Shown here: piece after piece, positions 8,496 through 19,214 of the stretch
Layout: each line of letters opens with the position of its first letter
Position numbering within the stretch: position 1 is the stretch's first letter
NCBI RefSeq assembly: GCF_900104775.1
Contig: NZ_FNSA01000003.1
Span: 4,216,001 to 4,280,000, forward strand
Direction: 5' to 3'
Length of the DNA stretch: 64,000 nucleotides
Source of the DNA: Tsukamurella tyrosinosolvens
Lineage (GTDB): Bacteria > Actinomycetota > Actinomycetes > Mycobacteriales > Mycobacteriaceae
Notes under the pieces: generated by a model
Databases searched by the model: none
What the model was told of the DNA's origin: nothing
Seen by the model: the letters and a program-made list of their open reading frames with translations, nothing else
Translations under genes and position numbers: made by a program

Positions 8496-8519
8496 TCCGG
8501 CACCGGCCCGGGGCAACGC

Positions 8520-8561
8520 GAAGGCCCCCGTCCTCTCCTCGCGGAGTGGACGGGGGCCTTC
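8520..8561. terminator. strong terminator hairpin at the end of the S10 operon
   Basis: A perfect 14-bp stem: GAAGGCCCCCGTCC at 8520-8533 pairs with GGACGGGGGCCTTC at 8548-8561 around a 14-nt loop. It lies 24 bp past the rpsQ stop and also just after the rightward secreted-protein gene, so it probably terminates both transcripts. No long U-tract follows, as is usual in actinobacteria. Confidence 0.85.
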
Positions 8562-8584
8562 GTCGTCTGTCGGGCGGGAGGGCC

Positions 8585-8869
8585 TTACTTGGCCTTCTCC
8601 AGCACCTCCACCAGGCGCCAGTGCTTGCTGGCGCTCAGCGGACGGGTCTCCATGATCCGGACGCGGTCGCCGACACCGGCGACGCCGTCCTCGTCATGCG
8701 CCTTCACCTTGGAGGTGGTGCGGATGATCTTGCCGTACAGGGAGTGCTTCACGCGGTCCTCGAGCTCGACGACGATGGTCTTCTCCATCTTGTCGGACAC
8801 GACGTACCCGATACGGACCTTGCGGCTGTTGCGCTGCTCGGTGGTCACATTGCTTCCGTTCTCGCTCAT
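8585..8869 (-). CDS. rpsQ: 30S ribosomal protein S17 (uS17)
   Basis: A 94-residue S17 that binds 16S rRNA early in 30S assembly. [22 protein letters not shown] and the KAHDE block are characteristic. It is the last gene of the S10 operon, overlaps rpmC by ATGA and is followed by a 14-bp terminator hairpin, so the operon ends here as in mycobacteria rather than continuing into rplN. Confidence 0.97.
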   Translation of the reverse strand: MSENGSNVTTEQRNSRKVRIGYVVSDKMEKTIVVELEDRVKHSLYGKIIRTTSKVKAHDEDGVAGVGDRVRIMETRPLSASKHWRLVEVLEKAK

Positions 8870-9096
8870 GCGGCGTCACCCTCCGGACCCGAGGCCAGGC
8901 CGAGCTCCCGCTCGCGCAGGATCGTGTAGATCCGGGCGATGTCGGTACGCACGGTGCGCAGGCGACGGTTGTTGCTCATCTGTCCGGTGGCCATCTGGAA
9001 GCGCAGGTTGAACAGCTCCTCCTTGGCCTCGCGCAGCTTCTCCACCAGCTCGTCCGCGGTGAGACCGCGGAGATCAGCGGCGACGGTGTTCGACAT
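8866..9096 (-). CDS. rpmC: 50S ribosomal protein L29 (uL29)
   Basis: A 76-residue L29, located at the ribosome exit tunnel next to L23. [23 protein letters not shown] and the [15 protein letters not shown] block are diagnostic. The start shares one base with the rplP stop (TGATG) and its stop overlaps the rpsQ start. It has a slightly longer acidic C-terminus (GPEGDAA) than E. coli L29. Confidence 0.97.
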   Translation of the reverse strand: MSNTVAADLRGLTADELVEKLREAKEELFNLRFQMATGQMSNNRRLRTVRTDIARIYTILRERELGLASGPEGDAA

Positions 9097-9512
9097 CAGA
9101 ACTGCTCCTCTCGGGTCACGATGCGGGTCTTGCAGGGGAGCTTGTGCTGCGCGCGGCGCAGGGCCTCGCGAGCGATCTGCTCGTTGGGGTAGGTCATCTC
9201 GAACATCACGCGACCGGGCTTGACGTTCGCCACCCACCACTCGGGCGAACCCTTACCGGAACCCATGCGGGTCTCGGCGGGCTTCTTGGTAAGCGGGCGG
9301 TCCGGGAAGATGTTGATCCAGACCTTGCCGCCACGCTTGATGTGGCGGTTGATGGCGATACGAGCGGACTCGATCTGGCGGTTGGTGATGTAGGCGGGCT
9401 CGAGAGCCTGGATGCCGTAGTCACCGAAGGTCACAGCGGTGCCACCCTTGGCAGCGCCGGAGCGCTTGGGGTGGTGCTGCTTGCGGTGCTTGACGCGACG
9501 GGGGATCAACAT
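9096..9512 (-). CDS. rplP: 50S ribosomal protein L16 (uL16)
   Basis: A 138-residue L16 starting [15 protein letters not shown] at ATG 9512, four bases after the rpsC stop. The frame is open upstream but that part lies in rpsC. The GKG-containing block [19 protein letters not shown] is the conserved tRNA/peptidyl-transferase-centre-facing loop. Confidence 0.97.
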   Translation of the reverse strand: MLIPRRVKHRKQHHPKRSGAAKGGTAVTFGDYGIQALEPAYITNRQIESARIAINRHIKRGGKVWINIFPDRPLTKKPAETRMGSGKGSPEWWVANVKPGRVMFEMTYPNEQIAREALRRAQHKLPCKTRIVTREEQF

Positions 9513-9516
9513 GGCG

Positions 9517-11022
<1,506 letters not shown>

Positions 11023-11859
11023 CTAGCGCTTGTTCTTACCGGACTTGCGGCGACGCACGATCAGCTTGTCGCTCGCCTTGTTCTTGCGGGTGCGGCCCTC
11101 GGGCTTGCCCCACGGGCTCACCGGGTGGCGACCACCGGAGGTCTTACCCTCACCACCGCCGTGCGGGTGGTCGACCGGGTTCATGACGACACCACGGACG
11201 GTCGGGCGCTTGCCCTTCCACCGCATACGGCCGGCCTTGCCCCAGTTGATGTTGCTCTGCTCGGCGTTGCCCACCTCGCCGACGGTGGCGCGGCAGCGCA
11301 CGTCGACGCGACGGATCTCACCGGAGGGCATACGCAGGGTCGCGTACGCGCCCTCCTTGCCCAGCAGCTGGATGCTGGCACCGGCCGAGCGGGCCATCTT
11401 GGCACCGCCACCGGGACGCAGCTCGACGGCGTGGATCACGGTGCCGGCGGGGATGTTGCGCAGCGGCAGGGCGTTGCCCGGCTTGATGTCGGCGTTGGGG
11501 CCCGACTCGACCACGTCGCCCTGCTTCAGGTCCTTGGGGGCGAGGATGTAGCGCTTCTCGCCGTCCAGGTAGTGCAGCAGTGCGATCCGCGAGGTGCGGT
11601 TGGGGTCGTACTCGATGTGCGCGACCTTGGCGTTGATGCCGTCCTTGTCATGGCGACGGAAGTCGATGACGCGGTACGCACGCTTGTGACCGCCACCCTT
11701 GTGCCGGGTGGTGATGCGACCGTGCGCGTTGCGGCCACCACGGCCGTGCAGCGGGCGGATCAGCGACTTCTCCGGGGTCGAACGCGTGATCTCGTCGAAG
11801 GTCGAGCCCGACGAGCCGCGACGACCCGGAGTGGTCGGCTTGTACTTGCGGATAGCCAT
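11023..11859 (-). CDS. rplB: 50S ribosomal protein L2 (uL2)
   Basis: A 278-residue L2, needed for subunit joining and peptidyl transfer. The signature [16 protein letters not shown], holding the peptidyl-transferase-centre histidine, is intact and the tail [10 protein letters not shown] is typical. The ATG abuts the rplW stop directly, implying translational coupling. Confidence 0.97.
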   Translation of the reverse strand: MAIRKYKPTTPGRRGSSGSTFDEITRSTPEKSLIRPLHGRGGRNAHGRITTRHKGGGHKRAYRVIDFRRHDKDGINAKVAHIEYDPNRTSRIALLHYLDGEKRYILAPKDLKQGDVVESGPNADIKPGNALPLRNIPAGTVIHAVELRPGGGAKMARSAGASIQLLGKEGAYATLRMPSGEIRRVDVRCRATVGEVGNAEQSNINWGKAGRMRWKGKRPTVRGVVMNPVDHPHGGGEGKTSGGRHPVSPWGKPEGRTRKNKASDKLIVRRRKSGKNKR

Positions 11860-12171
11860 TTAGCTCGCGCCTCCGAAGATGTCGATGGGCTTGCTATCGG
11901 CGCTCAGGGTCACGATCGCGCGCTTGGTGCTCTTGCGCTGACCGTAACCGGCACGGGTGCGCTTGCGCTTGCCCTGGCGGTTCAAGGTGTTGACGCTGTC
12001 GACCTTGACGCCGAAGACCTTCTCCACGGCGATCTTGATCTGCGTCTTATTCGCGTCCGGGTGCACCACGAAGGTGTACGTGTTCTCCTCGATGAGGCCG
12101 TAGGCCTTCTCGGAGATCACCGGCGCGAGCAGGATGTCCCGCGGGTCGGCGGGGATGGTTGCGGTAGCCAT
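11860..12171 (-). CDS. rplW: 50S ribosomal protein L23 (uL23)
   Basis: A 103-residue L23, the docking site for SRP and trigger factor at the tunnel exit. [20 protein letters not shown] and the [21 protein letters not shown] rRNA-binding loop region are clear. It overlaps the rplD stop by one base. Confidence 0.97.
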   Translation of the reverse strand: MATATIPADPRDILLAPVISEKAYGLIEENTYTFVVHPDANKTQIKIAVEKVFGVKVDSVNTLNRQGKRKRTRAGYGQRKSTKRAIVTLSADSKPIDIFGGAS

Positions 12172-12824
12172 CAGGCGTTCGCCTCCTCGGTCTTCGTGGC
12201 GCTCGCGATGAACGAACCCAGAGCCTCACGGCTGAACACCAGGTCATCGGCGTCCAGGACGTCGTAGGTGTTGAGCTGGTCGGCGTAGATCCACTTCGCG
12301 TTCGGCAGGTTCTGGACGCTGCGCTGCGCGGTCAGGTCCTCGCGGCCGACGACCACGAGGAACTTCTTGCGCTCCGACAGCGCGGCCAGGAACAGGCGGG
12401 CGGTCTTGGTCGACGCCTCCTGGCCGGCCACCAACTCGGTGACGACGTGGATACGGTCCTCGCGAACCCGGTCGGTGAGGGCACCGCGCAGGGCGGCGGC
12501 CTTCATCTTCTTCGGGGTGCGCTGGCTGTAGTCGCGCGGCTGCGGCCCGTGGACGGTGCCACCGCCGGCGAACTGCGGCGCGCGAGTCGAGCCCTGGCGA
12601 GCCCGGCCGGTGCCCTTCTGGCGGTACGGCTTGCGGCCACCGCCGCGGACCTCGCCGCGGGTCTTGGTGGCGTGGGTGCCGGCGCGCGCAGCGGCGAGCT
12701 GTGCGACGACCACCTGGTGCATCAGCGCGATGTTGGGCTCCACGTCGAAGATCTCGGCGGGGAGGTCGACGGTGCCGTCGACCTTGCCGTCGGCGGTCTT
12801 GACATCGAGAGTCAGCTTGCTCAT
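12171..12824 (-). CDS. rplD: 50S ribosomal protein L4 (uL4)
   Basis: A 217-residue L4 whose loop ([32 protein letters not shown] region) lines the exit tunnel. In enterobacteria L4 autoregulates the S10 operon; no such site is demonstrated here. The start overlaps the rplC stop by four bases. Confidence 0.97.
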   Translation of the reverse strand: MSKLTLDVKTADGKVDGTVDLPAEIFDVEPNIALMHQVVVAQLAAARAGTHATKTRGEVRGGGRKPYRQKGTGRARQGSTRAPQFAGGGTVHGPQPRDYSQRTPKKMKAAALRGALTDRVREDRIHVVTELVAGQEASTKTARLFLAALSERKKFLVVVGREDLTAQRSVQNLPNAKWIYADQLNTYDVLDADDLVFSREALGSFIASATKTEEANA

Positions 12825-13486
12825 GCGCGAGCACCACCCTTCACAGCGGTACGGACCATCACGAGGCCGCCCTTGCGACCGGGGATGGCGCCCTTGATCA
12901 GGAGGACGCCGGCGTCGGCGTCGACCTTGAACACGGACAGGTTCTGCGTGGTCACCTTGTCGGAGCCCATGCGGCCGGCCATGCGGACGCCCTTGAAGAC
13001 GCGGCCCGGGGTGGCGCAGCCACCGATGGAACCGGGGGCACGGTGCACGGCCTGCGCGCCGTGGCTGGCGCCGAGACCGGCGAAGCCGTGGCGCTTCATG
13101 ACGCCGGCGTAGCCCTTGCCCTTGCTGATGCCGGTGACGTCGACGAAATTGCCCGCCTCGAACACGTCGGCGCCCAGCTCCTGGCCCACCTCGTAGTCGG
13201 CGGCGGCATCGGCGTCGGCGAGCCGCAGCTCGGCGATGTGGCGACGCGGGGTGACACCGGCCTTGGAGAACTGGCCCGAGACGGGCTTGTTCACCTTGCG
13301 GGGGTCGATCGCGCCGAAGGCGAGCTGGACGGCGTCGTAGCCGTCGGCGGCCTGGGTACGGATCTGGGTGACCACGTTCGGCCCGGCCTTGACGACGGTG
13401 ACCGGGACGACCCGGTTGTTCTCGTCGAAGACCTGGGTCATGCCGAGCTTGGTGCCCAGGATTCCCTTGATCTTGTTCTCAGTCAT
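12821..13486 (-). CDS. rplC: 50S ribosomal protein L3 (uL3)
   Basis: A 221-residue L3 starting [18 protein letters not shown]. The extended loop close to the peptidyl transferase centre ([22 protein letters not shown] region) and the methylated-Gln-type motif region are conserved. It is second in the S10 operon, 19 bp after rpsJ. Confidence 0.97.
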   Translation of the reverse strand: MTENKIKGILGTKLGMTQVFDENNRVVPVTVVKAGPNVVTQIRTQAADGYDAVQLAFGAIDPRKVNKPVSGQFSKAGVTPRRHIAELRLADADAAADYEVGQELGADVFEAGNFVDVTGISKGKGYAGVMKRHGFAGLGASHGAQAVHRAPGSIGGCATPGRVFKGVRMAGRMGSDKVTTQNLSVFKVDADAGVLLIKGAIPGRKGGLVMVRTAVKGGARA

Positions 13487-13505
13487 ATCGTTTCTCCGCA
13501 GCCGC

Positions 13506-13811
13506 TTACTGGATGTTCACGTCGACGCTGGCCGGCAGGTCGATGCGCATCAGCGCGTCGACCGTCTTCGGCGTCGGGTCCAGGATGTCGATCAGCCGCT
13601 TGTGCGTACGCATCTCGAAGTGCTCGCGCGAGTCCTTGTACTTGTGCGGCGAGCGGATGACGCAGTACACGTTCTTCTCCGTCGGCAGCGGCACGGGACC
13701 GACGACACGGGCGCCGGTGCGAGTCACGGTCTCGACGATCTTCCGAGCAGACGCGTCGATCGCCTCATGGTCATAGGCCTTGAGCCTGATGCGGATCTTC
13801 TGTCCCGCCAC
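13506..13811 (-). CDS. rpsJ: 30S ribosomal protein S10 (uS10)
   Basis: A 101-residue S10 (also transcription factor NusE), first gene of the operon. [19 protein letters not shown] and [21 protein letters not shown] are diagnostic. The 5' leader to its right carries tandem hairpins and a TTGACA box on the same strand. Confidence 0.97.
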   Translation of the reverse strand: MAGQKIRIRLKAYDHEAIDASARKIVETVTRTGARVVGPVPLPTEKNVYCVIRSPHKYKDSREHFEMRTHKRLIDILDPTPKTVDALMRIDLPASVDVNIQ

Positions 13812-14190
13812 GCTGTGTCCTCTTCCGTCAAGTGTTCAAACGTATTGCCAGACACACGGACAGCTGAATCATCTACGGGACGGATCCCGTCGCGGGACGC
13901 ATCCCGCCTGAAGTCGATCGACGCTGTTCATGTGTCAAATTGCTCCGGTCCACGCGGTCGGGCGTGTCGCGCTGGCGCTCATGCTCCGCCGTGTGTTCCG
14001 GTGGCTCCCTCGAGGGGTGCCGGGGCGATACCAGCCGATTGGACGACCCCCACAGGAGACCGCGCCGCCCGACAAGGCAACCCGACCAGTATGCACTGCT
14101 CGGGCCGCATCTTCAAATCGAACCGGTCGATCCCGCCGCTGCGATTCGCGTCACACCCGCCGGTGCGGCGCCCTCTGGAAGAATATCGGC
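13812..14190. other. S10 leader/promoter region shared with a divergent hydrolase gene
   Basis: A 379-bp gap. On the minus strand a perfect TTGACA lies at 13938-13933, about 125 bp before rpsJ, but no convincing -10 was found at the usual distance. Two near-identical tandem hairpins lie between it and rpsJ. The right part is ordinary GC-rich sequence; the hydrolase frame stays open leftwards to about 13930, but a coding role there is unlikely because the signal peptide begins at 14191. Confidence 0.5.
13876..13906 (-). promoter_or_regulatory. tandem hairpins in the S10 operon leader
   Basis: CGGGACGGATCCCG (13876-13889) and CGGGACGCATCCCG (13893-13906) each have CGGGA/TCCCG arms around a 4-nt loop and differ by one loop base. 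They are separated by 3 bp, about 65 bp upstream of rpsJ. Their position suits an operon leader element (attenuation or protein binding); function is inferred. Confidence 0.45.
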
Positions 14191-15204
14191 ATGACCGAAC
14201 GGAGCATCGCGCCGCGGCCGGGCGCGTTGCTCCTGGCCGTGCTGCTGTGCGCCGGTGCCCTTCTCGGCGCCGGCTGCGCCGTCGAACCCGCCGGCGGGTC
14301 CGCCGCGCTCTCGTCCGCGGCGGCGTCGAAGTCGCGGGCCGTGCCGCGCCCCGTGGCCGCGGTGCGCGACGACGCGGTGCGCTACCGCTACGCCGCGCCG
14401 AACGCCGACCCCCGCCAGAACTACGGCAACCTCTACCTCCCCCGCGGCGTCCACGCCCCGCGCAGCCTGCCCGTGGTGGTGCTCATCCACGGCGGCGGGT
14501 GGAAGAACCGCTCGAGCGCGGGATACATGGCCGAGGTCGCGCGGGCGCTGCAGGCGGAGGGCCTCGCGGTGTGGAACGTCGAGTACCGGCGGGTCGGCTC
14601 GGGCGGCGGCTGGCCGACGACCTTCACGGACGTGGGCCACGCGGTCGACTTCGTGCCGACGCTGGCGGAGTCCGCGCCCGCCCTGGACCCGTCGAACGTG
14701 ATCCTGGTCGGACACAGCGCCGGCGGCCAGCTCGCCGCGTGGGCGGCCACGCGCCGCACGCTGCCCCCGGGGTCGCCCGGGGTGACCTGGCCGGCGGGCG
14801 GCAGCCCGACGGTGACCCCGCGCGCCTTCGTCTCGATGGCCGGAGTGCTGGACATGCGCACCTCGTCGCGCCTCAACGACCACGTGCGCAAGGCCCTCGG
14901 CGGCATGCCCGACCAGGTGCCGGACCGGTACGCGCTGGCGAACCCGATCCAGCGGATCGACCCGCTCATGCCGTCCGTCGCGATCCACGGCTCCGAGGAC
15001 TCGATCGTGCCCGCCGGGGAGTCGGCCGATTTCGTGGCCGCGGCGCGGGCGCTGGGCGCACCGTCGCTGCTGGTCGAGCTCGACGGGGCGAGCCACGGCG
15101 CGCCCGTCAACGTGCGCTCGCCGTACTGGCCGACGATCCGCGGGACCATCGTGAAGCTGGCGCGCGAGGGCTTCGACGCCCTCGCGGCGAGCCCGCCGCG
15201 CTGA
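14191..15204 (+). CDS. alpha/beta-hydrolase lipoprotein (esterase/lipase)
   Basis: A 337-residue protein from ATG 14191 with GGAAGA upstream. The N-terminus is a lipoprotein signal with lipobox LLGAGC (Cys29). The catalytic domain has the oxyanion-hole motif HGGGW, nucleophile S176 in GHSAGG, probable acid D270 in GSEDSIVP and H302 in DGASHG, all in the canonical order of the BD-FAE/HSL-like esterases. It is therefore a membrane-anchored, outward-facing esterase of unknown substrate. It is divergent from the S10 operon. Confidence 0.85.
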   Translation: MTERSIAPRPGALLLAVLLCAGALLGAGCAVEPAGGSAALSSAAASKSRAVPRPVAAVRDDAVRYRYAAPNADPRQNYGNLYLPRGVHAPRSLPVVVLIHGGGWKNRSSAGYMAEVARALQAEGLAVWNVEYRRVGSGGGWPTTFTDVGHAVDFVPTLAESAPALDPSNVILVGHSAGGQLAAWAATRRTLPPGSPGVTWPAGGSPTVTPRAFVSMAGVLDMRTSSRLNDHVRKALGGMPDQVPDRYALANPIQRIDPLMPSVAIHGSEDSIVPAGESADFVAAARALGAPSLLVELDGASHGAPVNVRSPYWPTIRGTIVKLAREGFDALAASPPR

Positions 15205-15218
15205 CCCGCACCGTCGAA

Positions 15219-15234
15219 CTTACTGTGGAGTAAG
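15219..15234. promoter_or_regulatory. palindromic operator upstream of the DUF4442 gene
   Basis: CTTACT (15219-15224) and AGTAAG (15229-15234) form a perfect inverted repeat with a 4-bp centre (GTGG), ending 9 bp before the ATG at 15244. The size and TTACT-N4-AGTAA form fit TetR-family operators. The regulator is unknown. Confidence 0.5.
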
Positions 15235-15243
15235 GTATCGGCC

Positions 15244-15726
15244 ATGACCGACACCTCCACGTACAAGATGTGGCGCACGCTGAGCGACAAGCCGCTCGGC
15301 AAGCTGGCCTTCTCGGCCGCCGCATCGCTCAAGGCGCCGTACTTCGCCTCCGTCACCCCCTACATCTCCGAGATCGAGTACGGCCGCGCCGTGGTTCACG
15401 GGCCGAAGTGGTGGTTCGTGCAGAACCACATCGGCACGTTCCACGCCATCGCCGCCTGCAACCTCGCCGAGGTGGGCATGGGCATGGTGATGGAGGCCTC
15501 CACCCCCGGCACGCACCGCTGGCTGCCGAAGTCGATGACGGTGGACTACCTCGCCAAGGCCGAGTCGTCGCTCGTCGCGACCGCGACGCTGGCCGAGGAG
15601 ATCGACTGGGACGCGATCACGACCGGGCGCGACGTGGCCGTCGACATCGCCGTCCGCGACAAGAAGGGCACCGAGGTCGTGCACGCGAGGATCACGACCT
15701 GGGTCACACCCAAGCCCTCGAAGTGA
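15244..15726 (+). CDS. DUF4442 (hotdog-fold, thioesterase-like) protein
   Basis: A 160-residue protein matching the DUF4442 group of hotdog-fold putative acyl-CoA thioesterases. The conserved parts are the FVQNHIGTFHAIAACNLAE helix with N-H-I-G-T-F-H-A and the strands MTVDYLAKAESS and VDIAVRDKKGTEVVHARIT. The family's role is not established biochemically to my knowledge. A perfect palindrome just before the start suggests repression, perhaps by an acyl-CoA-responsive TetR protein. Confidence 0.8.
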   Translation: MTDTSTYKMWRTLSDKPLGKLAFSAAASLKAPYFASVTPYISEIEYGRAVVHGPKWWFVQNHIGTFHAIAACNLAEVGMGMVMEASTPGTHRWLPKSMTVDYLAKAESSLVATATLAEEIDWDAITTGRDVAVDIAVRDKKGTEVVHARITTWVTPKPSK

Positions 15727-15846
15727 GCCAATCCAGCACCTGGGGTCACATGAGTTAACCTGCGCATCATCGACCACTCGGTTTACAGGCGGTGTGGCGT
15801 GTGGCACGCTACCGTCGCACAGTCTTGCGCCGACCCGAGGAGGATC

Positions 15847-16554
15847 ATGCGCCGCACCATCACGTCGATCGTGAGGACCACCGCCGCGTCCGCGGCCGTC
15901 CTCGGCGGCGTCGTCGCGCTGCTCCCGGCCGCCGCACAGGCGGAGCCCGTCGCGACCGTGTCGCCCGGCAGCTCCGTGCTGACCGTCACCAAGCTGGTCG
16001 GCAACGTCGCCGACGGCCGCGGCTGCACCGTCGGCTTCGTCGGGCAGCGGCCCGACGGCACCCGCGTGGGCCTGTACGCGGGCCACTGCGGCGCGCAGGG
16101 CCAGCAGGTGGTCGTGAACGGCCGCATCGTCGGCGTGAACACCGGCTCGTCCGCGCCCGCGCTGACCAAGACCGACACCTTCGTCGTGCCCGACGCCCCC
16201 GACTGGGGCGTCTTCACGCTGGACCCGAAGCTCGCGAAGGCCGCCCCCGGCGGCCGCGTGCGGCCCAGCACCGTCGGCACCGCCCGCCCGGGCGACGCGG
16301 TGTGCAGCCAGGGCGTCTCGTCGGGCTGGCGCTGCGGGTCCGTGGTCAGCGTGGACGGCGGCTACATCGCCACCACGATCCCCGTGCAGGTCGGCGACAG
16401 CGGCGGTCCGCTGATCCGTACCTCGGACAACGCGGCGCTCGGCATCGCCAGCCGCGCCGCCACGTTCGACGGTCCGCTCGCCCGCAACGGCTCGCTGTTC
16501 TACGACCTGGGCTCGACGCTCCGCGCGACCGGCACCTCGCTCGTCGTCGGCTAG
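15847..16554 (+). CDS. secreted trypsin-like serine protease
   Basis: A 235-residue precursor from ATG 15847 behind GAGGAGG. The Sec signal peptide is RRTITSIVRTTAASAAVLGG... ending at AQA-EP. A compact chymotrypsin fold follows with H80 in AGHCG, probable D119 in DWGVF and S185 in GDSGGP. The Cys flanking His80 (GCTVGF and HCG) and the later pair in VCSQG...WRCG could form two disulfides. It resembles small actinobacterial S1 peptidases lacking a long propeptide. It converges with the kinase gene, with only 3 bp between stops. Confidence 0.85.
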   Translation: MRRTITSIVRTTAASAAVLGGVVALLPAAAQAEPVATVSPGSSVLTVTKLVGNVADGRGCTVGFVGQRPDGTRVGLYAGHCGAQGQQVVVNGRIVGVNTGSSAPALTKTDTFVVPDAPDWGVFTLDPKLAKAAPGGRVRPSTVGTARPGDAVCSQGVSSGWRCGSVVSVDGGYIATTIPVQVGDSGGPLIRTSDNAALGIASRAATFDGPLARNGSLFYDLGSTLRATGTSLVVG

Positions 16555-16557
16555 CTC

Positions 16558-17952
16558 CTACTCGCTGTACCAGGCCCGGACGGGCTTCGGGACCCACAGC
16601 AGGATCGGGACCGCCACGGTCGCGATGAGGCCCGTGCACGTCGCGCCGAGGATCACCGCCGTCGCGGTCGCCACGATCAGCGCCGTGCGCGTCCGCTTGG
16701 CGAACAGCAGGCCGGCGCCGACGAGCCCGGCGATCGCGCACCCGATCCACAGCGCGCCCACCGGAGCACCGATCTCCGGGTCCGCGAACCCCGAGATCCC
16801 GAGCAGCACGCCGAAGATCCCGCACAGGATGAGGACGATCGCCGCGACGATCGCCTGCCAGGGCTGCTTCGACGGGGCCGCCACCGCGCCGAACGCCGGG
16901 AACGAGGGCTGCGAGCCGTAGGGCGGCGGCCCGGAGTGCGCGGCCGCGGGTGCCGGCGTCGGCGCCTGCCCGTACGGCGAGGGCGTCGGCGCCCGGCCGT
17001 ACGGCGGCGGGGTATGCAGGGTCGGCGGGGCCTGGGACGGCGAGGGCTGCAGCGCCGGCGTCCGACCGTACGGCGGCGGCGTGGCGCGCTGCAGCGGTCC
17101 GGACCCGAGGTGCGCGGCCTCGGCCTCGAGGGCGCGGGCGAAGTCGGCGCAGGTGCGGAAGCGCCGGGCCGGGTCCGGGGCCATGCCCGTCGCGAGCGCG
17201 CGGTCCAAGGGCGCCAGGCGCGGGTCGGTCTCGGCGGCACGGGGCACCTCGCCGCGCATCTTCCGGCTGATCACGGCGCCGGGCGTGGTGCCGGCGAAGG
17301 GGCTGCGGCCGGTGAGCAGGGTGAGCGCGGTCGCGGCGAGCGCGTACTGATCGGTGCGGCCGTCGACGGCCTCGTCGGCCAGTTGCTCGGGCGCCGCGTA
17401 GGTCACCGTGCCCACCGCGGTGTTCGTGGCGGTGAGGCCGGCGTCGTCGTCCATCCGGCGGGCGATGCCGAAGTCCGCGAGCAGGACGCGGCCGCTCGCG
17501 TCGGCCCCCGACTCCGCGAGCAGGATGTTCGCGGGCTTCACGTCCCGGTGGATCAGGCCCTTGCCGTGCGCGTGGTCGAGCGCGCCGGCGACCTGGGTGA
17601 TCACGGAGACCACGTCGGCGACGGGCAGCCCGCGCGGGTGCCGGTCGCGGAGCAGGGCGTCGAGGTCGACGCCGGCGACGTAGTCCATCGACAGCCACAG
17701 CTTGCCGTCGGACTCGCCGCGGTCGTGCACGCCGACGATGTTCGGGTGGAACAGCGTGGCGGCGAGGTCCGCCTCGCGGTTGAACCGCACGCGGTAGGAC
17801 TCGTCCGTGGAGAGCTCCTGCGGGAGGATCTTCAGCGCCTCCTCGCGCGGCAGCCGCGGGTGCGCGACGAGGTAGACCTCGCCCATCCCTCCCGCGCCCA
17901 ACCGGCGGACCACCCGGAATCCGGCGAATTCTGCACCGGCCTGCATCGACAT
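16558..17952 (-). CDS. Ser/Thr protein kinase with Pro-rich linker and C-terminal membrane helices
   Basis: A 464-residue Hanks-type kinase. The glycine loop GAGGMGEVY, K41, H-R-D137-V-K-P-A-N, D160-F-G, the APEQ motif and the Pkn2-like activation loop (TATNTAVGTVTYAAPEQ region) are all present, so it should be active. Residues ~275-345 are Pro-rich with recurring PPPYG. The C-terminus has about three hydrophobic segments (IVAAIVLILCGIFGVLLG and two more) but no PASTA or other extracellular sensor, so what it senses is unclear. The actinobacterial PknB/PknE group is closest by layout. Confidence 0.9.
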   Translation of the reverse strand: MSMQAGAEFAGFRVVRRLGAGGMGEVYLVAHPRLPREEALKILPQELSTDESYRVRFNREADLAATLFHPNIVGVHDRGESDGKLWLSMDYVAGVDLDALLRDRHPRGLPVADVVSVITQVAGALDHAHGKGLIHRDVKPANILLAESGADASGRVLLADFGIARRMDDDAGLTATNTAVGTVTYAAPEQLADEAVDGRTDQYALAATALTLLTGRSPFAGTTPGAVISRKMRGEVPRAAETDPRLAPLDRALATGMAPDPARRFRTCADFARALEAEAAHLGSGPLQRATPPPYGRTPALQPSPSQAPPTLHTPPPYGRAPTPSPYGQAPTPAPAAAHSGPPPYGSQPSFPAFGAVAAPSKQPWQAIVAAIVLILCGIFGVLLGISGFADPEIGAPVGALWIGCAIAGLVGAGLLFAKRTRTALIVATATAVILGATCTGLIATVAVPILLWVPKPVRAWYSE

Positions 17953-18083
17953 GGGCGAATCCTAGCGGCCCCCACAGACGGCTTCCGGCATACCTCCCGA
18001 AACCGGCGTTATTTGCGATCGCGCCGCGAATACCGCGGCGCGACCGCGTTTTCCGCCGGTTTCGAGACGGAGCTATCCGACGA

Positions 18084-19181
18084 TCAGTCGCGCCAGAGCG
18101 TCGCCGGGTCGACGGCCGTGGGGTTCGGCGCCTCGGGCGTCGCGGCGGGCGTGCGGGAGAAGCGCGGCGCGGGCATCGGGGCCATCGCTCCCCCGACCTC
18201 CTGCAGGTTCTGCCGGGCGGCCATGTGCGGGTGCTTCGAGGCCTCCTCGAAGGTGAGGATCGGCGCGACGCAGGCGTCGGAGTCGAAGAAGACCTCGGCC
18301 CACTCGTCGCGGGTCCTCGTCTTCAGCGCGGCCTCGAGCGCGGCGCGCAGCTCGGGCCACCGGGCCTGATCGAGCTGGTAGGGCAGGTCCTCCTGCTTGA
18401 GGCCCAGCTTGTCGAGCAGTTCGGCGAAGAACTGCGGCTCGATGGCGCCGACGGAGACGTACTTGCCGTCGGCGGTCTCGTAGGTGTCGTAGAAGGGCGC
18501 GCCGCCGTCGAGGGTGTTCACGCCGCGCTCGTCGCTCCAGATGCCCTGGCCCCGGAAGTCCCACTGCATCTGCCCGATGAGGGAGGCACCGTCGACCATG
18601 GCGACGTCGATGACCTGCCCCTTGCCCGACGTGTTGCGCTCGTAGAGCGCCGCGAGCACGCCGAAGACGAGGAACATCGAGCCGCCGGCGAAGTCGCCGA
18701 CGAGGTTGAGCGGCGGCACCGGCCGCTCGCCCTGCCGGCCGATGGCGTGCAGCAGTCCGGTCAGGGAGATGTAGTTCATGTCGTGGCCGGCGCGCTGCGC
18801 GAACGGGCCGTCCTGGCCCCAGCCGGTCATCCGGGCGAAGACGATGCGGGGGTTGCGCTCGAGCACCACGTCGGGGCCGAGGCCGAGGCGCTCCATGACG
18901 CCGGGGCGGAAGCCCTCGACGATCACGTCGGCGCGGTCGATGAGATCGAGGATCGCGGCGATGTCGGCCGGGTTCTTCAGGTCGGCCTCGACGATGGTGC
19001 GGCCGCGCTTGACGCCCGACGGGGTGCCCGTGATGCCGTTCACGCCGATGCCGGGCCGCTGCACCGAGACGACGTCGGCGCCCTGGTCGGCGAGGAGCAT
19101 CGCGGCGTGCGGGGCGGGGCCGAGACCGGCGAACTCGACCACCTTCAGTCCCGCGAGGGGACCCTGCTTCGAATCAGTCAT
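18084..19181 (-). CDS. mcr: alpha-methylacyl-CoA racemase (CaiB/BaiF family III CoA transferase fold)
   Basis: A 365-residue enzyme interconverting (R)- and (S)-2-methylacyl-CoA, needed for beta-oxidation of branched chains such as the cholesterol side chain or methyl-branched lipids. The catalytic residues known from M. tuberculosis MCR (His126, Asp156, Glu241) appear here at +7: H133 in GHDMNY, D163 in GDFAGG and the Glu of GAIEPQFF. The [13 protein letters not shown] block is also typical. It is divergent from a small hydrolase gene. True CoA transferases of this family use a different Asp context. Confidence 0.88.
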   Translation of the reverse strand: MTDSKQGPLAGLKVVEFAGLGPAPHAAMLLADQGADVVSVQRPGIGVNGITGTPSGVKRGRTIVEADLKNPADIAAILDLIDRADVIVEGFRPGVMERLGLGPDVVLERNPRIVFARMTGWGQDGPFAQRAGHDMNYISLTGLLHAIGRQGERPVPPLNLVGDFAGGSMFLVFGVLAALYERNTSGKGQVIDVAMVDGASLIGQMQWDFRGQGIWSDERGVNTLDGGAPFYDTYETADGKYVSVGAIEPQFFAELLDKLGLKQEDLPYQLDQARWPELRAALEAALKTRTRDEWAEVFFDSDACVAPILTFEEASKHPHMAARQNLQEVGGAMAPMPAPRFSRTPAATPEAPNPTAVDPATLWRD

Positions 19182-19214
19182 GAATGCACGTTAACTTGCC
19201 CGTACCCTGGACGG

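Noticed and set aside
18225-19214. Plus-strand open frame running into the small hydrolase gene
   Set aside because: Antisense to mcr; the hydrolase homology begins at GTG 19215 where a -10 box also sits.
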